Below are positions 12,961 through 22,383 of a DNA stretch of 36,872 nt, piece after piece. A program made the translations under genes and the position numbers. The notes under the pieces are model-generated. The model was not told the origin of the DNA. It did not search any database and saw only the letters and a program-made list of their open reading frames with translations. Source of the DNA: a virus; IMG/VR virus record IMGVR_UViG_3300022745_000098, positions 1 through 36,872 of that record, one strand, 5' to 3'. Every line of letters begins with the position of its first letter. Position 1 is the stretch's first letter.

Positions 12961-14854
12961 CCGCATCGTCGATGCGGAGTGGCAGCTCCAGTCCGGCGAC
13001 GAGCTCGCCGAGACGCTGGGGACCGTTTTCCGCGTCGTTCGCGATGAGAACGAGTGGCGGACGGACGCCGACGAGTACCACTGGGGCCTCTACGAAGGCA
13101 CCGGGCTCGGTGGCGTGCAGATCCGCAGCCGTCGCAACATGACATACGCCGGGTGCACGCTCCCGGACAACGTCTGCAAGATGGCCGTCGACACGCTGAC
13201 GGCGAAGGTCGCGACGATCCGGCCCATCCCGCAGGTCACGACCGCGCGCGGCAACTGGAAGGACGCCCGCCGCGCCCGGAAGATGCGCCAGTTCCTTCAG
13301 GGCGCGTTCTACCAGCACAAGATCCACGAGCAGCTCGCCTCGCCCATCATCAAGGACGCGCTCGTGGCCCGTGCAGGCGTCGTGCAGGTCTACGCCGAGG
13401 GCAAGAAGACCCGCGTGGAGCGCGTGCACCCCTGGACGCTCTTCGTCGACGACTGGGATGCAGAGTTTGGCGCGCCGCTGACCATGATGCGGCTCCGAAC
13501 GATGGACCGTCGCAAGGCAGTCGCGAAGTTCGGCAAGACGGCGGAGCTCAAGGACAAGATCAAGAACGCCGGCCGGCTCTCGAACCGTCGAAACCTAGCC
13601 CTCGACGAGGATCGCAACGCCACGGTCGTGCGCGTCGAGCTTCTCGAGGCCTGGTACCGATGCCCGGAGCACGATCCGGACGATGAGGATCACGAGTGCA
13701 CTGGCCGGCACGTCATCATCTGCGACGGTGCGGTGCTGTTCGACGAGGAGTGGCCTCATGACTACTTCCCGTTCGCGGTGCTGACGTACGACACGCCGAA
13801 CACGGGCTACTGGGGCACGTCGCTCGTGCAGAGCCTCGAGGGCTACCAGGTCAGCATCAACGAATCGAACGAGAAGCTCGCCGACCAGTACGGCGCGTCG
13901 GGCAAGGGCGTCATCCTGCGCGACGGCGCGGGTATCCAGAAGGCCGAGATGGTGAACGGCCTGTTCACGTGGCAGGTCCGCCCCGGTCCGTACGAGCCCA
14001 CGGTGTTCGACCTCGACCTTGTGAACGAGCACATGCGGATGCGCCCGCCGGAGCTCATCGAGCGCGCGCTGAACGCGTCGGGCATCAGCCAGATGGCGGC
14101 CCAGAGCCAGAAGCCGACGGGCATCACGTCCGGAGTCGGGCTCCAGACGCTCGACGACGTGGAGAGTCAGCGACACATCGTGTTCGGGCGCCGCTTCGAG
14201 GCCTGGTGCTTGGACGTGGCGCGCCTGCTCGTCGAGTGCGTGAAGAAGATCGCCAAGGAGCACGGCGACTACGCGGTGCAGGTCCCCATGCGGGGCGCGT
14301 TCCTGGACCTGAAGTGGTCGGACGTGGAGATCGACGGCTTCCAGCTGGAGATGCAGACCGTCGGGCAGCTGTTCATGTCGCTGGCGGGACGCCGCGACCA
14401 GCTGAAGATGTACTTCGATATGGGCGCCATCGACCGCTGGACCTTCCTGCGGCAGATGGATGCCGGAGACGTGCAGGGCGAGCTCGACCTCGAGACGGCG
14501 GACAAGCTGCTCGTCGACGAGATGCTCGAGGCGATGCTCGACGCCGAACAGCCCGCCAACGACAACGACGAGGACGCTGGCTACTTCGCGCCGCACGGGT
14601 ACCTGCCGCTCGCGTGGGCGCACCGGCGCGCGCACCAGAAGCGCCTCCAGGCCGAGATGGAGGGCGCTCCGTTCTACGTCCTCGACCGCCTCGGCCGGTG
14701 GATCGACGACCTGGCGTACCTGATGGACAAGAACAAGCCGCCGCCGCCTGCCGCAGACGCTGGCCTCGGCGCGCCACCGATGATGCCGCCCGGCGATCCG
14801 GGCCTGATGCCTCCCCCACCCACGCCGCCCGGCCCGATGCCGGTCGCGGCCTGA
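12941..14854 (+). CDS. Portal protein
   Basis: A 637-residue protein in the portal position between terminase and scaffold, of the length usual for podovirus-type portals. The long mixed N-terminal domain contains DNVCKMAVDTLTAKVATIRP and PWTLFVDDWD; the central part has the portal-like stem region GYQVSINESNEKLADQYGAS and helices around LIERALNASGISQMAA. It ends in a proline-rich tail (about 600-637). It would form the dodecameric DNA channel. The GTG start at 12941 lacks a clear ribosome site and overlaps the previous gene by 20 bases, so coupling is likely. A Cys/His cluster (CPEHDPDDEDHEC) near residue 240 is unusual and could bind metal. Confidence 0.88.
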   Translation: MSTATASRIVDAEWQLQSGDELAETLGTVFRVVRDENEWRTDADEYHWGLYEGTGLGGVQIRSRRNMTYAGCTLPDNVCKMAVDTLTAKVATIRPIPQVTTARGNWKDARRARKMRQFLQGAFYQHKIHEQLASPIIKDALVARAGVVQVYAEGKKTRVERVHPWTLFVDDWDAEFGAPLTMMRLRTMDRRKAVAKFGKTAELKDKIKNAGRLSNRRNLALDEDRNATVVRVELLEAWYRCPEHDPDDEDHECTGRHVIICDGAVLFDEEWPHDYFPFAVLTYDTPNTGYWGTSLVQSLEGYQVSINESNEKLADQYGASGKGVILRDGAGIQKAEMVNGLFTWQVRPGPYEPTVFDLDLVNEHMRMRPPELIERALNASGISQMAAQSQKPTGITSGVGLQTLDDVESQRHIVFGRRFEAWCLDVARLLVECVKKIAKEHGDYAVQVPMRGAFLDLKWSDVEIDGFQLEMQTVGQLFMSLAGRRDQLKMYFDMGAIDRWTFLRQMDAGDVQGELDLETADKLLVDEMLEAMLDAEQPANDNDEDAGYFAPHGYLPLAWAHRRAHQKRLQAEMEGAPFYVLDRLGRWIDDLAYLMDKNKPPPPAADAGLGAPPMMPPGDPGLMPPPPTPPGPMPVAA

Positions 14855-14869
14855 CATGCAGGAACCCCG

Positions 14870-15862
14870 ATGACCGAAGCAGCCGCCGCCGCCCCCGTTG
14901 CCACCCCCGCCGCCCCCGTGGCACGTCCGTCCGTCGACGACCGTGCCAGCGCCCTCAAGGCGAGCTACGAGGCCGAGCCTGCGGAGCCCGCCGCCGAGAC
15001 GTCGGAGGCTGCCGAGGCGTCAGTGGGAGACTCCGGCACCAGTCCCTCGGCGGCGGACTCGGCCGACTTGGACGCGGCTACCAAGGCGCGCGCCGACCGA
15101 CTCGCTCGCATCGCCCAGGTCCAGGCCAAGGAGCGCGCCAAGGACCAGGAGCGCCAGGCGAAGAAGCAGGCCAAGAGCGAAGCCGGCGAGGTCGAGAAGC
15201 TTCGTGCTAGGCTGGCCGAGGTCGAGCCGCTCGAGCAGGTCTTCGGCTCCGAGGAGGCGCTCCTCGAGATGGCCGAGAAGAAGGGCATGACGGCGGAGAA
15301 GCTGGTCGCGTGGATGCGCCAGCGCCTCACCGACCCGCAGGCCGTCGCCGCGCAGAAGGCCAAGAGCGAGGCCGACAAGGTCCGCGAGGAGATGCAGGCG
15401 GCGCTCAAGAAGCTCGAAGCCGAGCGTGAGGCTGCCCGCCAGGAGGCCGAGCAGGCGAAGGCCCAGGCCGAGGCGGTGCACCGCGCGCAGTCGTTCGTGC
15501 AGCAGGTGGCGAACTCTGGGAGTCACCCGCTGACGAAGGCGTTTCTTCAGAAGCACGGTCCGCAGGGCCTCGTTGCCTTCGCGAACCACTTCCTGACCCC
15601 GATGCTCCCCGAGCACTACGAGCTCGGCCAGATGCACGACCACTTCGAGCAGATGCTCGACGAGATCGGCGTCTCCGTTGCCCCGACAGCACCTACGGCC
15701 ACGAGCCCCTCCACGAAGAAGCCCGGCGCAGAGAAGCCGGTGACCACCTTGAGCAACGCGATGGTTTCCGCGCGGGCGACGGCGGTGGAAGAGGTTCCAC
15801 TGCACAAGCTCTCCCGTGAGGAGCGCGCGCGGCGGCTCAAGGAGAAGCTCGCGAACGAGTAA
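14870..15862 (+). CDS. Scaffolding protein
   Basis: A 330-residue protein with the make-up of a phage scaffold: an Ala/Pro-rich disordered N-terminus (1-65), long charged coiled coils (KERAKDQERQAKKQAKSEAG; KLEAEREAARQEAEQAKAQA), a middle region LPEHYELGQMHDHFEQMLDE, and a basic helical C-terminus (REERARRLKEKLANE) of the kind that binds coat protein. It lies between portal and major capsid genes, the standard place. AGGAA precedes ATG 14870 by five bases. It would direct prohead assembly and then leave the shell. Confidence 0.85.
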   Translation: MTEAAAAAPVATPAAPVARPSVDDRASALKASYEAEPAEPAAETSEAAEASVGDSGTSPSAADSADLDAATKARADRLARIAQVQAKERAKDQERQAKKQAKSEAGEVEKLRARLAEVEPLEQVFGSEEALLEMAEKKGMTAEKLVAWMRQRLTDPQAVAAQKAKSEADKVREEMQAALKKLEAEREAARQEAEQAKAQAEAVHRAQSFVQQVANSGSHPLTKAFLQKHGPQGLVAFANHFLTPMLPEHYELGQMHDHFEQMLDEIGVSVAPTAPTATSPSTKKPGAEKPVTTLSNAMVSARATAVEEVPLHKLSREERARRLKEKLANE

Positions 15863-15907
15863 CACGCCCCGAAAGGGCACCACCGTTCGACGGGCACGGA
15901 GGCCATC

Positions 15908-17170
15908 ATGGCTGCTGGACCGTCTACGTACGCACGTCACATCGTCGGGGGGCTCGTCCGTGAGCTCTGGCCGGACGAGAACCTCATCGAGGAAGTCATC
16001 GACGAGGAGCCCATCCTTGGCATGTGCGCCAAGGAGACCGACTGGGGCTACGCGAAGCAGCACATCCCGCTCGGCTGGGGTGCGAACCAGGGCATCGCCC
16101 GCACCGCGGCGGACGCCAAGCGCCTGAAGAGCACCTCCTCGGAGGCGGAGTTCCAGGTAGCGACGCGCGAGATGTTCGCGTTCCTCTCGCTCGAAGGGAA
16201 GCTCATGCGCACCTTCGAGTACACGAAGAAGAAGGCGCTCCTCGTCGACCCAGTCAAGCGCGAGGGCGAGAACACCATCGACCGCATGAAGCGGCGCTTC
16301 TCGAAGGCGATCCACGGCAACGGCGTGGGCGTCATCGGCCGCATCGCCACGACCAGTACGGTCAACACCGCGACGATCACGCTGTCGGACTCGAACGACC
16401 TCAAGAACTTCGAGAAGGGCGCCGTGGTTCAGGTCGAGTCGACCGGAGCGACGGCCGGCACGATGCGCAGCGGTGGCGCGGAGCTCGAGGTCTTGAGCAT
16501 CGGCACCGAGGACAACCCCACGGTGACCTTCACCACGACGGCCAACGTCACGGTGCCGGACATCGCCGCGGGCGACCGCATGTACTTCACGGGCACCTAC
16601 GACAACGACTTCCTCATCGGCCTCGACGGCTTCCTGCCGCTCCACACGGGCTCCCCCGGCACGCTCCTGACGTGCAACCGGAACCAGAACCCGGGCTGGC
16701 TCGCCGGCCGGTGCATGACGGGCACGACCCTCTCGGTCATGCAGCGCATCAAGAAGGCCGCGCGCATCAGCGTCGATGCCGGCAACAAGCCGGACATCTA
16801 CCTGCTCTCGACGCGGAACTTCGAGAAGCTCGAGTTCGAGCAGGAGAACAAGCTCCAGTACTTCAAGGAGCCGGCCGCCGCGGTCGGGAAGTACCAGCTC
16901 GGCGTCGAGTACGGCGGCGTCATCGTCCAGGGGCCGCGCGGCCCCATCAAGGTCATGCCCTCGATGTGGATGCCGGACGACGTCGAGCGCTGCGGCGAGC
17001 TCAAGTCGCTGCTCATGGGCTCGATCGGACCGCTCGTCCACTGGGACATGGGCAACGGGCCTGGCGACCTCCGCACCGAGGACGCCACCGACAACCGCGA
17101 GCTCCGGGCCGTCAGCGACCCGGCGTTCGTCGTCAAGAAGCCGGGCGCCTGGGTGCGCGTGGCGGTCTGA
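15908..17170 (+). CDS. Major capsid protein
   Basis: A 420-residue protein following the scaffold gene, with the size and pattern of an HK97-fold coat protein: an N-terminal helical arm (VGGLVRELWPDENLIEEVID), a long spine-helix region (FLSLEGKLMRTFEYTKKKAL), a beta-rich insertion (about 150-220), and a P-domain-like end (KPDIYLLSTRNFEKLEFEQE). I cannot name a subfamily. GGAGG precedes ATG 15908 by five bases, one of the better ribosome sites here. A small GCCC-CGAAA-GGGC hairpin lies at 15866-15878 between scaffold and capsid and may stabilise the capsid message. Confidence 0.88.
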   Translation: MAAGPSTYARHIVGGLVRELWPDENLIEEVIDEEPILGMCAKETDWGYAKQHIPLGWGANQGIARTAADAKRLKSTSSEAEFQVATREMFAFLSLEGKLMRTFEYTKKKALLVDPVKREGENTIDRMKRRFSKAIHGNGVGVIGRIATTSTVNTATITLSDSNDLKNFEKGAVVQVESTGATAGTMRSGGAELEVLSIGTEDNPTVTFTTTANVTVPDIAAGDRMYFTGTYDNDFLIGLDGFLPLHTGSPGTLLTCNRNQNPGWLAGRCMTGTTLSVMQRIKKAARISVDAGNKPDIYLLSTRNFEKLEFEQENKLQYFKEPAAAVGKYQLGVEYGGVIVQGPRGPIKVMPSMWMPDDVERCGELKSLLMGSIGPLVHWDMGNGPGDLRTEDATDNRELRAVSDPAFVVKKPGAWVRVAV

Positions 17171-17181
17171 AGGAGGACCAG

Positions 17182-17661
17182 ATGGCTACCGATCGCGCAC
17201 TCATCAAGGCCACGCAGGCGGGCGTCAATCGCTCGATTGCCACCATCGTCGACCCCACGGGAGAGACGAACCGGATGCACGAGCACACCTTCCAGTTCGA
17301 CCTCGACGCGGATGCGTCGCTGGCCGAGCGCGGGATTCGCATCCCGAAGGCGTGCATCGTCAAGAGCGTCACGTTCACCCCGAACGCGGCGCTCGCGGCG
17401 AACGGCACGAACTACATCACCCTCGACGTCCAGAAGCGGGACGGCGCGGGTGGTGCGGCCGTGTCCGTGGCGACCACGAACACCAACACGGCGGGCGCGA
17501 ACGTGTCGCTCGCGGCCTTCGTGCCGCAGACCGTCACGATCACCACCACGGCCGCGAACAAGACGTTCGCGGCTGGCAACGTCCTGACCTTCAAGTCGAC
17601 CGAGACGGGCGCCCCTACGACCCCGATCGGCTGCTGCGAGGTCACGGTGGAGTGGATCTGA
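17182..17661 (+). CDS. Putative head decoration / cement protein
   Basis: A 159-residue protein after the capsid gene, with a perfect AAGGAGG five bases before ATG 17182, implying high expression. It is beta-rich with many Thr/Asn/Ala residues (YITLDVQKRDGAGGAAVSVA; FAAGNVLTFKSTETGAPTTP), looking like a jelly-roll or Ig-like structural protein. Position and strong ribosome site suggest a protein made in large amounts, such as a capsid decoration protein. No family recognised from sequence alone. Confidence 0.6.
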   Translation: MATDRALIKATQAGVNRSIATIVDPTGETNRMHEHTFQFDLDADASLAERGIRIPKACIVKSVTFTPNAALAANGTNYITLDVQKRDGAGGAAVSVATTNTNTAGANVSLAAFVPQTVTITTTAANKTFAAGNVLTFKSTETGAPTTPIGCCEVTVEWI

Positions 17662-17662
17662 C

Positions 17663-18067
17663 ATGCCCTCCTACGAACCGTCGCTGTACCCGAAGGGGCG
17701 TGGCAACTACCCGGCGAGCGACCAGACCTTCAAGGCCACGCTCGTGTTCGGCGCGTCGGTGCTCTCGTCTACCAAGACGAAGCACCTGACCGTCGTCCGC
17801 AACTCGGCGGGCAACTACACCGTGACGCTTCCGCGCGTCTACGCTCGCCGCACCGGCTTCCGGTGGGGCTGGGGCAAGTGCGCGGCCGGCGCGGTCTACT
17901 ACCCCGTCATCCTCACCAGCACTCCGGACACGGCGTCGTCCTCGGGCGGCGGCACGTTCGTAGTGGAGATCCGAACCGAGGCCGGCGTTGCTACGGACCC
18001 CGCGTCCGGCAACGAACTCGATCTCGAGTTCGACGTCTGCAACGACGCCCTTCTGTCGGGGTACTGA
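17663..18067 (+). CDS. Putative small head structural protein
   Basis: A 134-residue beta-rich protein (KHLTVVRNSAGNYTVTLPRV; GGTFVVEIRTEAGVATDPAS), with an aromatic/glycine patch RRTGFRWGWGKC. It begins one base after the previous stop, so it is made with the preceding decoration-like protein and is similar in character. A second capsid cement protein or head fibre is the best guess. No family recognised. Confidence 0.55.
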   Translation: MPSYEPSLYPKGRGNYPASDQTFKATLVFGASVLSSTKTKHLTVVRNSAGNYTVTLPRVYARRTGFRWGWGKCAAGAVYYPVILTSTPDTASSSGGGTFVVEIRTEAGVATDPASGNELDLEFDVCNDALLSGY

Positions 18068-18069
18068 CC

Positions 18070-18279
18070 ATGAAGGGCCTCATGATCGCGCTCGGAAAGC
18101 CCTCAAAGGGCTCTTCTCCGGACATGGAAGAGGAGTCCAGCGAGGGGCCCGAGGCGGAGTACGCCAAGGAGGCCTTCGGGGCGCTCAAGGACGACGACCA
18201 AGATGGCTTCGTGAAGGCTCTCTTGGGCGCCATCCGGTGCTGCTCGAAGTCCGACGAGGAAGAGGACGAGGAGGTCTGA
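18070..18279 (+). CDS. Small acidic head-region protein
   Basis: A 69-residue acidic protein (MKGLMIALGKPSKG, then EEESSEGPEAEYAKEAFGAL, FVKALLGAIRCC, ending DEEEDEEV). Small proteins starting MKGLMxALGKP and ending in an acidic tail occur beside capsid genes in many phages; their role is unknown. It starts two bases after the previous stop, with only a weak ribosome site, so it is likely coupled. Confidence 0.7.
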   Translation: MKGLMIALGKPSKGSSPDMEEESSEGPEAEYAKEAFGALKDDDQDGFVKALLGAIRCCSKSDEEEDEEV

Positions 18280-18282
18280 CGG

Positions 18283-18969
18283 ATGGCGCTCACGCGAACG
18301 CTCGCTCAGCTTCGGGAGGCCGCGCAGCGGTCTGCGGACGTGCTTGCGTTCACCGAGCGCCACCCCGTCGGGTACCTCAACGACCTCGTAAACCGGGGCA
18401 TCGGCGCGCTCCACCGTCTTACGATGGTGGTCGCGCCGGAGTTCCGGCCCCTTGCGTCCACGACCCTGACCGCCGATGGGACGAACACCACGTTCTCGCT
18501 CCCGGCCGCGTTCCGGTCGCTCATCTCCGTCGAGTACGTGGACGACGACGGGAACCGCTCGTGGCTTACACCGTTCGAGATGAGCGAGCGGCCCGAGCTC
18601 TACGGCGATGGCACGGTGGGGACGCGTGCGCTCAAGTACCGGCTCATGGGGTCGAGCTTGGAGTTCCTGCCGAAGCCGCCGAGCGGGCACACGGCGAAGG
18701 TCTGGTACGCCACGACCGCCTCGCAGCTTGCGGGAGACTCGGAGACGGTCGACGTGCTCGACCGGCTCGACGACTACATCGTGTGGTTCGCGGCACGCGA
18801 AATCTGCGACGAGCGCGGAGACTTCGACCGGGCGACCCGCCTGGAGGGGAAGCTCACGAAGCTCGAGGCGGAGATCCAAGTGCTCGCCCGCACGCGAGAC
18901 ATGAGCGCTCCGGCCCGTCCGGTCGACGTGTCTCGAGCGGACCGCTACGGACGGCGGAGGCACTGGTGA
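18283..18969 (+). CDS. Head-tail adaptor (connector) protein
   Basis: A 228-residue protein matching the layout of podovirus adaptor proteins that dock under the portal: N-terminal helices (LAQLREAAQRSADV; LNDLVNRGIGALHRLT), a beta domain with a FSLPAAFRSLISVEYVDDDG segment and KYRLMGSSLEFLPKPPSG, the WYATTA strand, then a long helical C-terminus (RATRLEGKLTKLEAEIQVLA). It would join the portal to the tail hub. Start ATG 18283 has GAGGAGG eight bases upstream. It overlaps the next gene by GTGA. Confidence 0.75.
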   Translation: MALTRTLAQLREAAQRSADVLAFTERHPVGYLNDLVNRGIGALHRLTMVVAPEFRPLASTTLTADGTNTTFSLPAAFRSLISVEYVDDDGNRSWLTPFEMSERPELYGDGTVGTRALKYRLMGSSLEFLPKPPSGHTAKVWYATTASQLAGDSETVDVLDRLDDYIVWFAAREICDERGDFDRATRLEGKLTKLEAEIQVLARTRDMSAPARPVDVSRADRYGRRRHW

Positions 18970-19355
18970 GCGCCGCCCTCGTCCTTCCATCCGGCGCCGT
19001 CCGTCAGCTCGACCGACCCGCGGAGGCAGACGCCCGCGTGACCTCCGAGGACGTGCAGGACGCCGAGAAGCTGGCCCGCATGGTCCAGGAACTCCGCAAG
19101 AGCGTGACGCGCCTCGAGCGGGCGTGGGCGCCGCGCGTGATGGTCTACCAGGACGTGACGACCACTGGTAGCGGCGGCAGCCCGGAGACGCTGCGCTTCG
19201 CCCACCAGATGGGCGGGCGCGTCTGGTACTCGGTGGTGTCGTCCAGCGGCGCGGCGATGCGACTCGATCAGTCGACGGCCACGACCAACGACGTGCTCGT
19301 CCTGACGTCGTATTCGGCCGGCACCTTCAGCCTCCGCGTGGAGCAGGCGGGCTGA
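18966..19355 (+). CDS. Hypothetical tail-region protein
   Basis: A 129-residue protein: a helical half (DVQDAEKLARMVQELRKSVT) and a beta-rich half (RVWYSVVSSSGAAMRLD; TSYSAGTFSLRVEQAG). No family recognised. It sits between the adaptor and the large tail protein, coupled to both (GTGA before, TGATG after), so a small tail completion or assembly factor is plausible. Start GTG 18966 is set by the overlap. Confidence 0.6.
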   Translation: MSAALVLPSGAVRQLDRPAEADARVTSEDVQDAEKLARMVQELRKSVTRLERAWAPRVMVYQDVTTTGSGGSPETLRFAHQMGGRVWYSVVSSSGAAMRLDQSTATTNDVLVLTSYSAGTFSLRVEQAG

Positions 19356-22300
19356 TGGCGACGAAGGAGCCGGTGCTCGAGGTCTCGTTCTCGGGCGGTA
19401 TCGACGAGAGCACGCGCGCGGAGCTCGTGGACGCCGCGCAGGCGTTCCCGGTGCTCGAGAACGTGCGCCAGGACAAGCGCGGCGCCCTGTCCAAGCGCCT
19501 CGGCTACGACTTCCTCGGTGTGACCCGCACCGACGCGACGACGCGGAGCGCTGGGTACAAGCTCTTCTCGTCCGGGCAGACCGCGTGCGTCACGGACGGG
19601 AGCACCCTCGACGCCTACAGCGAGAACCTGGGGCAGTGGGCCAAGCTCGGGCGCGTGTGCGAGGGCACGGTCTCCTCGTCTCCGCTGCCGGCCCTTGGTG
19701 GGTCGTTCATCGTCTCGGACACCATCCTGTGCGGCGGCGTGCTCTGCGTGCTCTACGAGTACGTGGCCGGCGGCTACGCCTTCGCGGCGCTGGACTTCGC
19801 CACGGGCGCCGCGCTCCTGGTTCCGCAGACCATCAGCGCATCCGCAAGCATCACCTACCGCGGGTGGCTCGCGACGTTCGGCACGCGCGTTGTCGTCGTG
19901 CAGCCTGGCACGGCCGCAGGCGTGGCGGCAGCCAACTCGATCGGTTGCAACATCTACGACACGTCGTCTCCCACCACGGCAGCTTCCTACCTCGCAACGC
20001 TCTGCGCGGACTGGTTCTCCACGGCGGCGTCCGTGTGCAGCCTCTCGGACCGCGCCGCCATCGCCTACGTGAACACCAGCGGAGGCATGAACCAGCTTAC
20101 CGTCAAGACGTTCGACCAGACCGGCGTACTCACGTCTACGACCATCAACACCAACCTCGTGGCCCCCACGGATGTGGACATCCACTACACGGGCACCCAT
20201 CTGTGGGTGGTCTGGAACGAGGGCGCGGACATCAAAGCCATCGCGCTGAACCCATCCACGCTCGCGGTCACCGGCACCAAGTACGCGGTGGCCTCTGTCA
20301 CGGGCGTCACGTACGTAGCGATCTGCGAGAGCGCGACGGCTGGGAACGCCGTGTGCTGGTACTGGTACGGCGGAACCCCGCAGGCCGTCGGCGCCTACGG
20401 CCTGACCATCTCGGCGGGCGCTGTCACGTCGTCTGGCGTCATCGGAACGGCCTACAACGCTACGCTGGCCTCGCGTCCGTTCCTTCGGAATGGGCGCTAC
20501 TACGCCCTCGTCGGCGACAGCGACGGCACCACCGTCGTGGTATGCGACGTCACGCCGGAGAACGTCTCGCAGTACTACCTGCGCCCCATCGGCGCCCCCA
20601 TCGTGCGCGGCATCGCCGATGACCTCGGTGCGCCAACGCGGCGGTTCTTCGTCTCGGGGAACAAGGCGTACCTGGGGCACAACATCAAGAACACGGCCCT
20701 CACTCGCGTCGGAAACCTCGCGTGCGTGGACTTCGCGTCCGCGAGCCGGTGGCAGGCCGTGGACCACGGCGGCGTCACGTACCTGTCCGGAGGCGTGCTG
20801 TCCTACGTCGATGGCGTGCAGGTCTGCGAGGCAGCCGTCCTCCACGCGCCTCCTACTCCGACCACCTCCACAAGCGGGACGGGCATCACAGCGGTCACTG
20901 GGTGGCGCTACGTCTGCGTCTACGAGTGCGTCGACGCCAAGGGCAACGTCACCACGAGCGGCGTGAGCTCACCGAGCTCGAGCACCGGAGCGGTGGCCAA
21001 CAAGACCGTCACGGTGACGACGCGCACGCTCAGCATCACGAGCCGCGGCAACCAGGACACGGTGACGCCGAGCAACGTCCGCGTGGCGTTCTACCGGACC
21101 CTCGACGGACTGAGCACGTACTACCGCGTGGGCGAGACCGCGGCGCCTCCCGGAACGGCCGCCATCACCTACGCGGACACCACAAGTGACGCCGTGCTGG
21201 CGAGCAAGGCGCTCCTCTACGGCACGGGCTCGCTCCCGGCGACGAACGGAAGCAGCCAGGACCATCGCGCGCCGCCGGGGCTCTCCTGCCTCGTCAGCTA
21301 CAACGGGATGCTCGTCGGCGCGCAGGGCCGCACGCTCTGGTTCTCTTCGCAGCTCGTGAGCGGTGAGACGCCGTGGTTCTCCCCGGTGTTCACGGTGCAG
21401 GTCGACCAGGACGTCACCGCCCTCACCGCGCAGGACGGGGCGCTCTACGCCTTCAGTCGCACCGCCGTCTTCGCGGTGAGCGGTGAGCCCCCCTCGGACA
21501 ACGCCGCCGCTGGCGGCCTCGGTACGCCCCGCCGGCTCGCGGCGGACGTGGGCTGCATCGACCAGCGGTCTGTGGTCGTGACGGCCCTCGGGGTGTTCTT
21601 CCAGTCCGCGCGCGGCATCGAGCTCCTGTCGCGCGCCCAGTCCGTAGAGTGGATCGGCGCGTCCGTCATGGACACGCTCGCGGACTACCCGGTCATCACC
21701 TCCGCGACGGTCGACAACGAGCGGGCGCTGGTCCGCTTCACGTGCGCCGCCTCGGAGACCTCGAACCAGGTGAGCGCCACTGGCGTGCACCTCGTCTTCG
21801 ACCTGTCGCTGAAGCTCTGGGTGAGTGTCGACAAGGTCACGAACGGCAACAACGCGAGCCGCGCGGCGCAGTCGGCGAGCATGGTCTACCTCGGTGGGTC
21901 CTGGCGCTTCGGGTGGCTCGACAAGGACGGCCGCGTGTTCATGGAGGAGCTCCCCGCGTCCACCACGGCGCACCTCGACCTGCGCGGGACGTACTGGGTC
22001 ACGCAGGCCGCGGAAACGGCGAACGTCCACGTTGGTGGACTCCAGGGCCAGCAGGTAGTCGACCGCATCCTGGTCCTGGCCGAGCAGCACACGGCGCACG
22101 ACCTCACCATCTCGGTTGCCCACGACTACGGGTCCAGCTACACCGAGTCCAAGACCTTCCCGGCCGACCTCCTCGCGACCCTGGGTCGCCAGTGGCTCGA
22201 CCGCGAACTCGTGAAGTCCACCGGACAGGCCGTCCGAGTCCGCCTCGCGGACGCGACGCCATCCAGCGGCACCGTAGGGACCGGCAAGGGCGCTACCTGG

Positions 22301-22372
22301 GTCGCTCTCACCTTCAGCGGTGAGCGGCGGAGCGGAGTGCGCCGGACGACGTCTGCGGAGCGCGGGACGTAA
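19355..22372 (+). CDS. Large tail hub / nozzle protein
   Basis: A 1005-residue, almost wholly beta-strand protein. Its start (LEVSFSGGIDESTRAELVDA, then KRGALSKRLGYDFLG) follows the plan of podovirus tail-tube or nozzle proteins (T7 gp12-, P22 gp10-like), which open with a sequence like GG(I/V)..., a list of entries and a KR-x-G(Y/F) phrase. Long repeated beta segments follow, suggesting a propeller-like body, with an Ig-like insert about 505-620 (VCVYECVDAKGNVTTSGVSS). It would form the channel below the adaptor and hold the fibres. The assignment to a named family is by pattern and position. Confidence 0.7.
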   Translation: MATKEPVLEVSFSGGIDESTRAELVDAAQAFPVLENVRQDKRGALSKRLGYDFLGVTRTDATTRSAGYKLFSSGQTACVTDGSTLDAYSENLGQWAKLGRVCEGTVSSSPLPALGGSFIVSDTILCGGVLCVLYEYVAGGYAFAALDFATGAALLVPQTISASASITYRGWLATFGTRVVVVQPGTAAGVAAANSIGCNIYDTSSPTTAASYLATLCADWFSTAASVCSLSDRAAIAYVNTSGGMNQLTVKTFDQTGVLTSTTINTNLVAPTDVDIHYTGTHLWVVWNEGADIKAIALNPSTLAVTGTKYAVASVTGVTYVAICESATAGNAVCWYWYGGTPQAVGAYGLTISAGAVTSSGVIGTAYNATLASRPFLRNGRYYALVGDSDGTTVVVCDVTPENVSQYYLRPIGAPIVRGIADDLGAPTRRFFVSGNKAYLGHNIKNTALTRVGNLACVDFASASRWQAVDHGGVTYLSGGVLSYVDGVQVCEAAVLHAPPTPTTSTSGTGITAVTGWRYVCVYECVDAKGNVTTSGVSSPSSSTGAVANKTVTVTTRTLSITSRGNQDTVTPSNVRVAFYRTLDGLSTYYRVGETAAPPGTAAITYADTTSDAVLASKALLYGTGSLPATNGSSQDHRAPPGLSCLVSYNGMLVGAQGRTLWFSSQLVSGETPWFSPVFTVQVDQDVTALTAQDGALYAFSRTAVFAVSGEPPSDNAAAGGLGTPRRLAADVGCIDQRSVVVTALGVFFQSARGIELLSRAQSVEWIGASVMDTLADYPVITSATVDNERALVRFTCAASETSNQVSATGVHLVFDLSLKLWVSVDKVTNGNNASRAAQSASMVYLGGSWRFGWLDKDGRVFMEELPASTTAHLDLRGTYWVTQAAETANVHVGGLQGQQVVDRILVLAEQHTAHDLTISVAHDYGSSYTESKTFPADLLATLGRQWLDRELVKSTGQAVRVRLADATPSSGTVGTGKGATWVALTFSGERRSGVRRTTSAERGT

Positions 22373-22383
22373 CGGAGGGCGAC

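Noticed and set aside
15866-15878. Terminator between scaffold and capsid genes
   Set aside because: The GCCC-CGAAA-GGGC stem is only four pairs and lacks a T-run. Stopping transcription before the capsid gene would be implausible.
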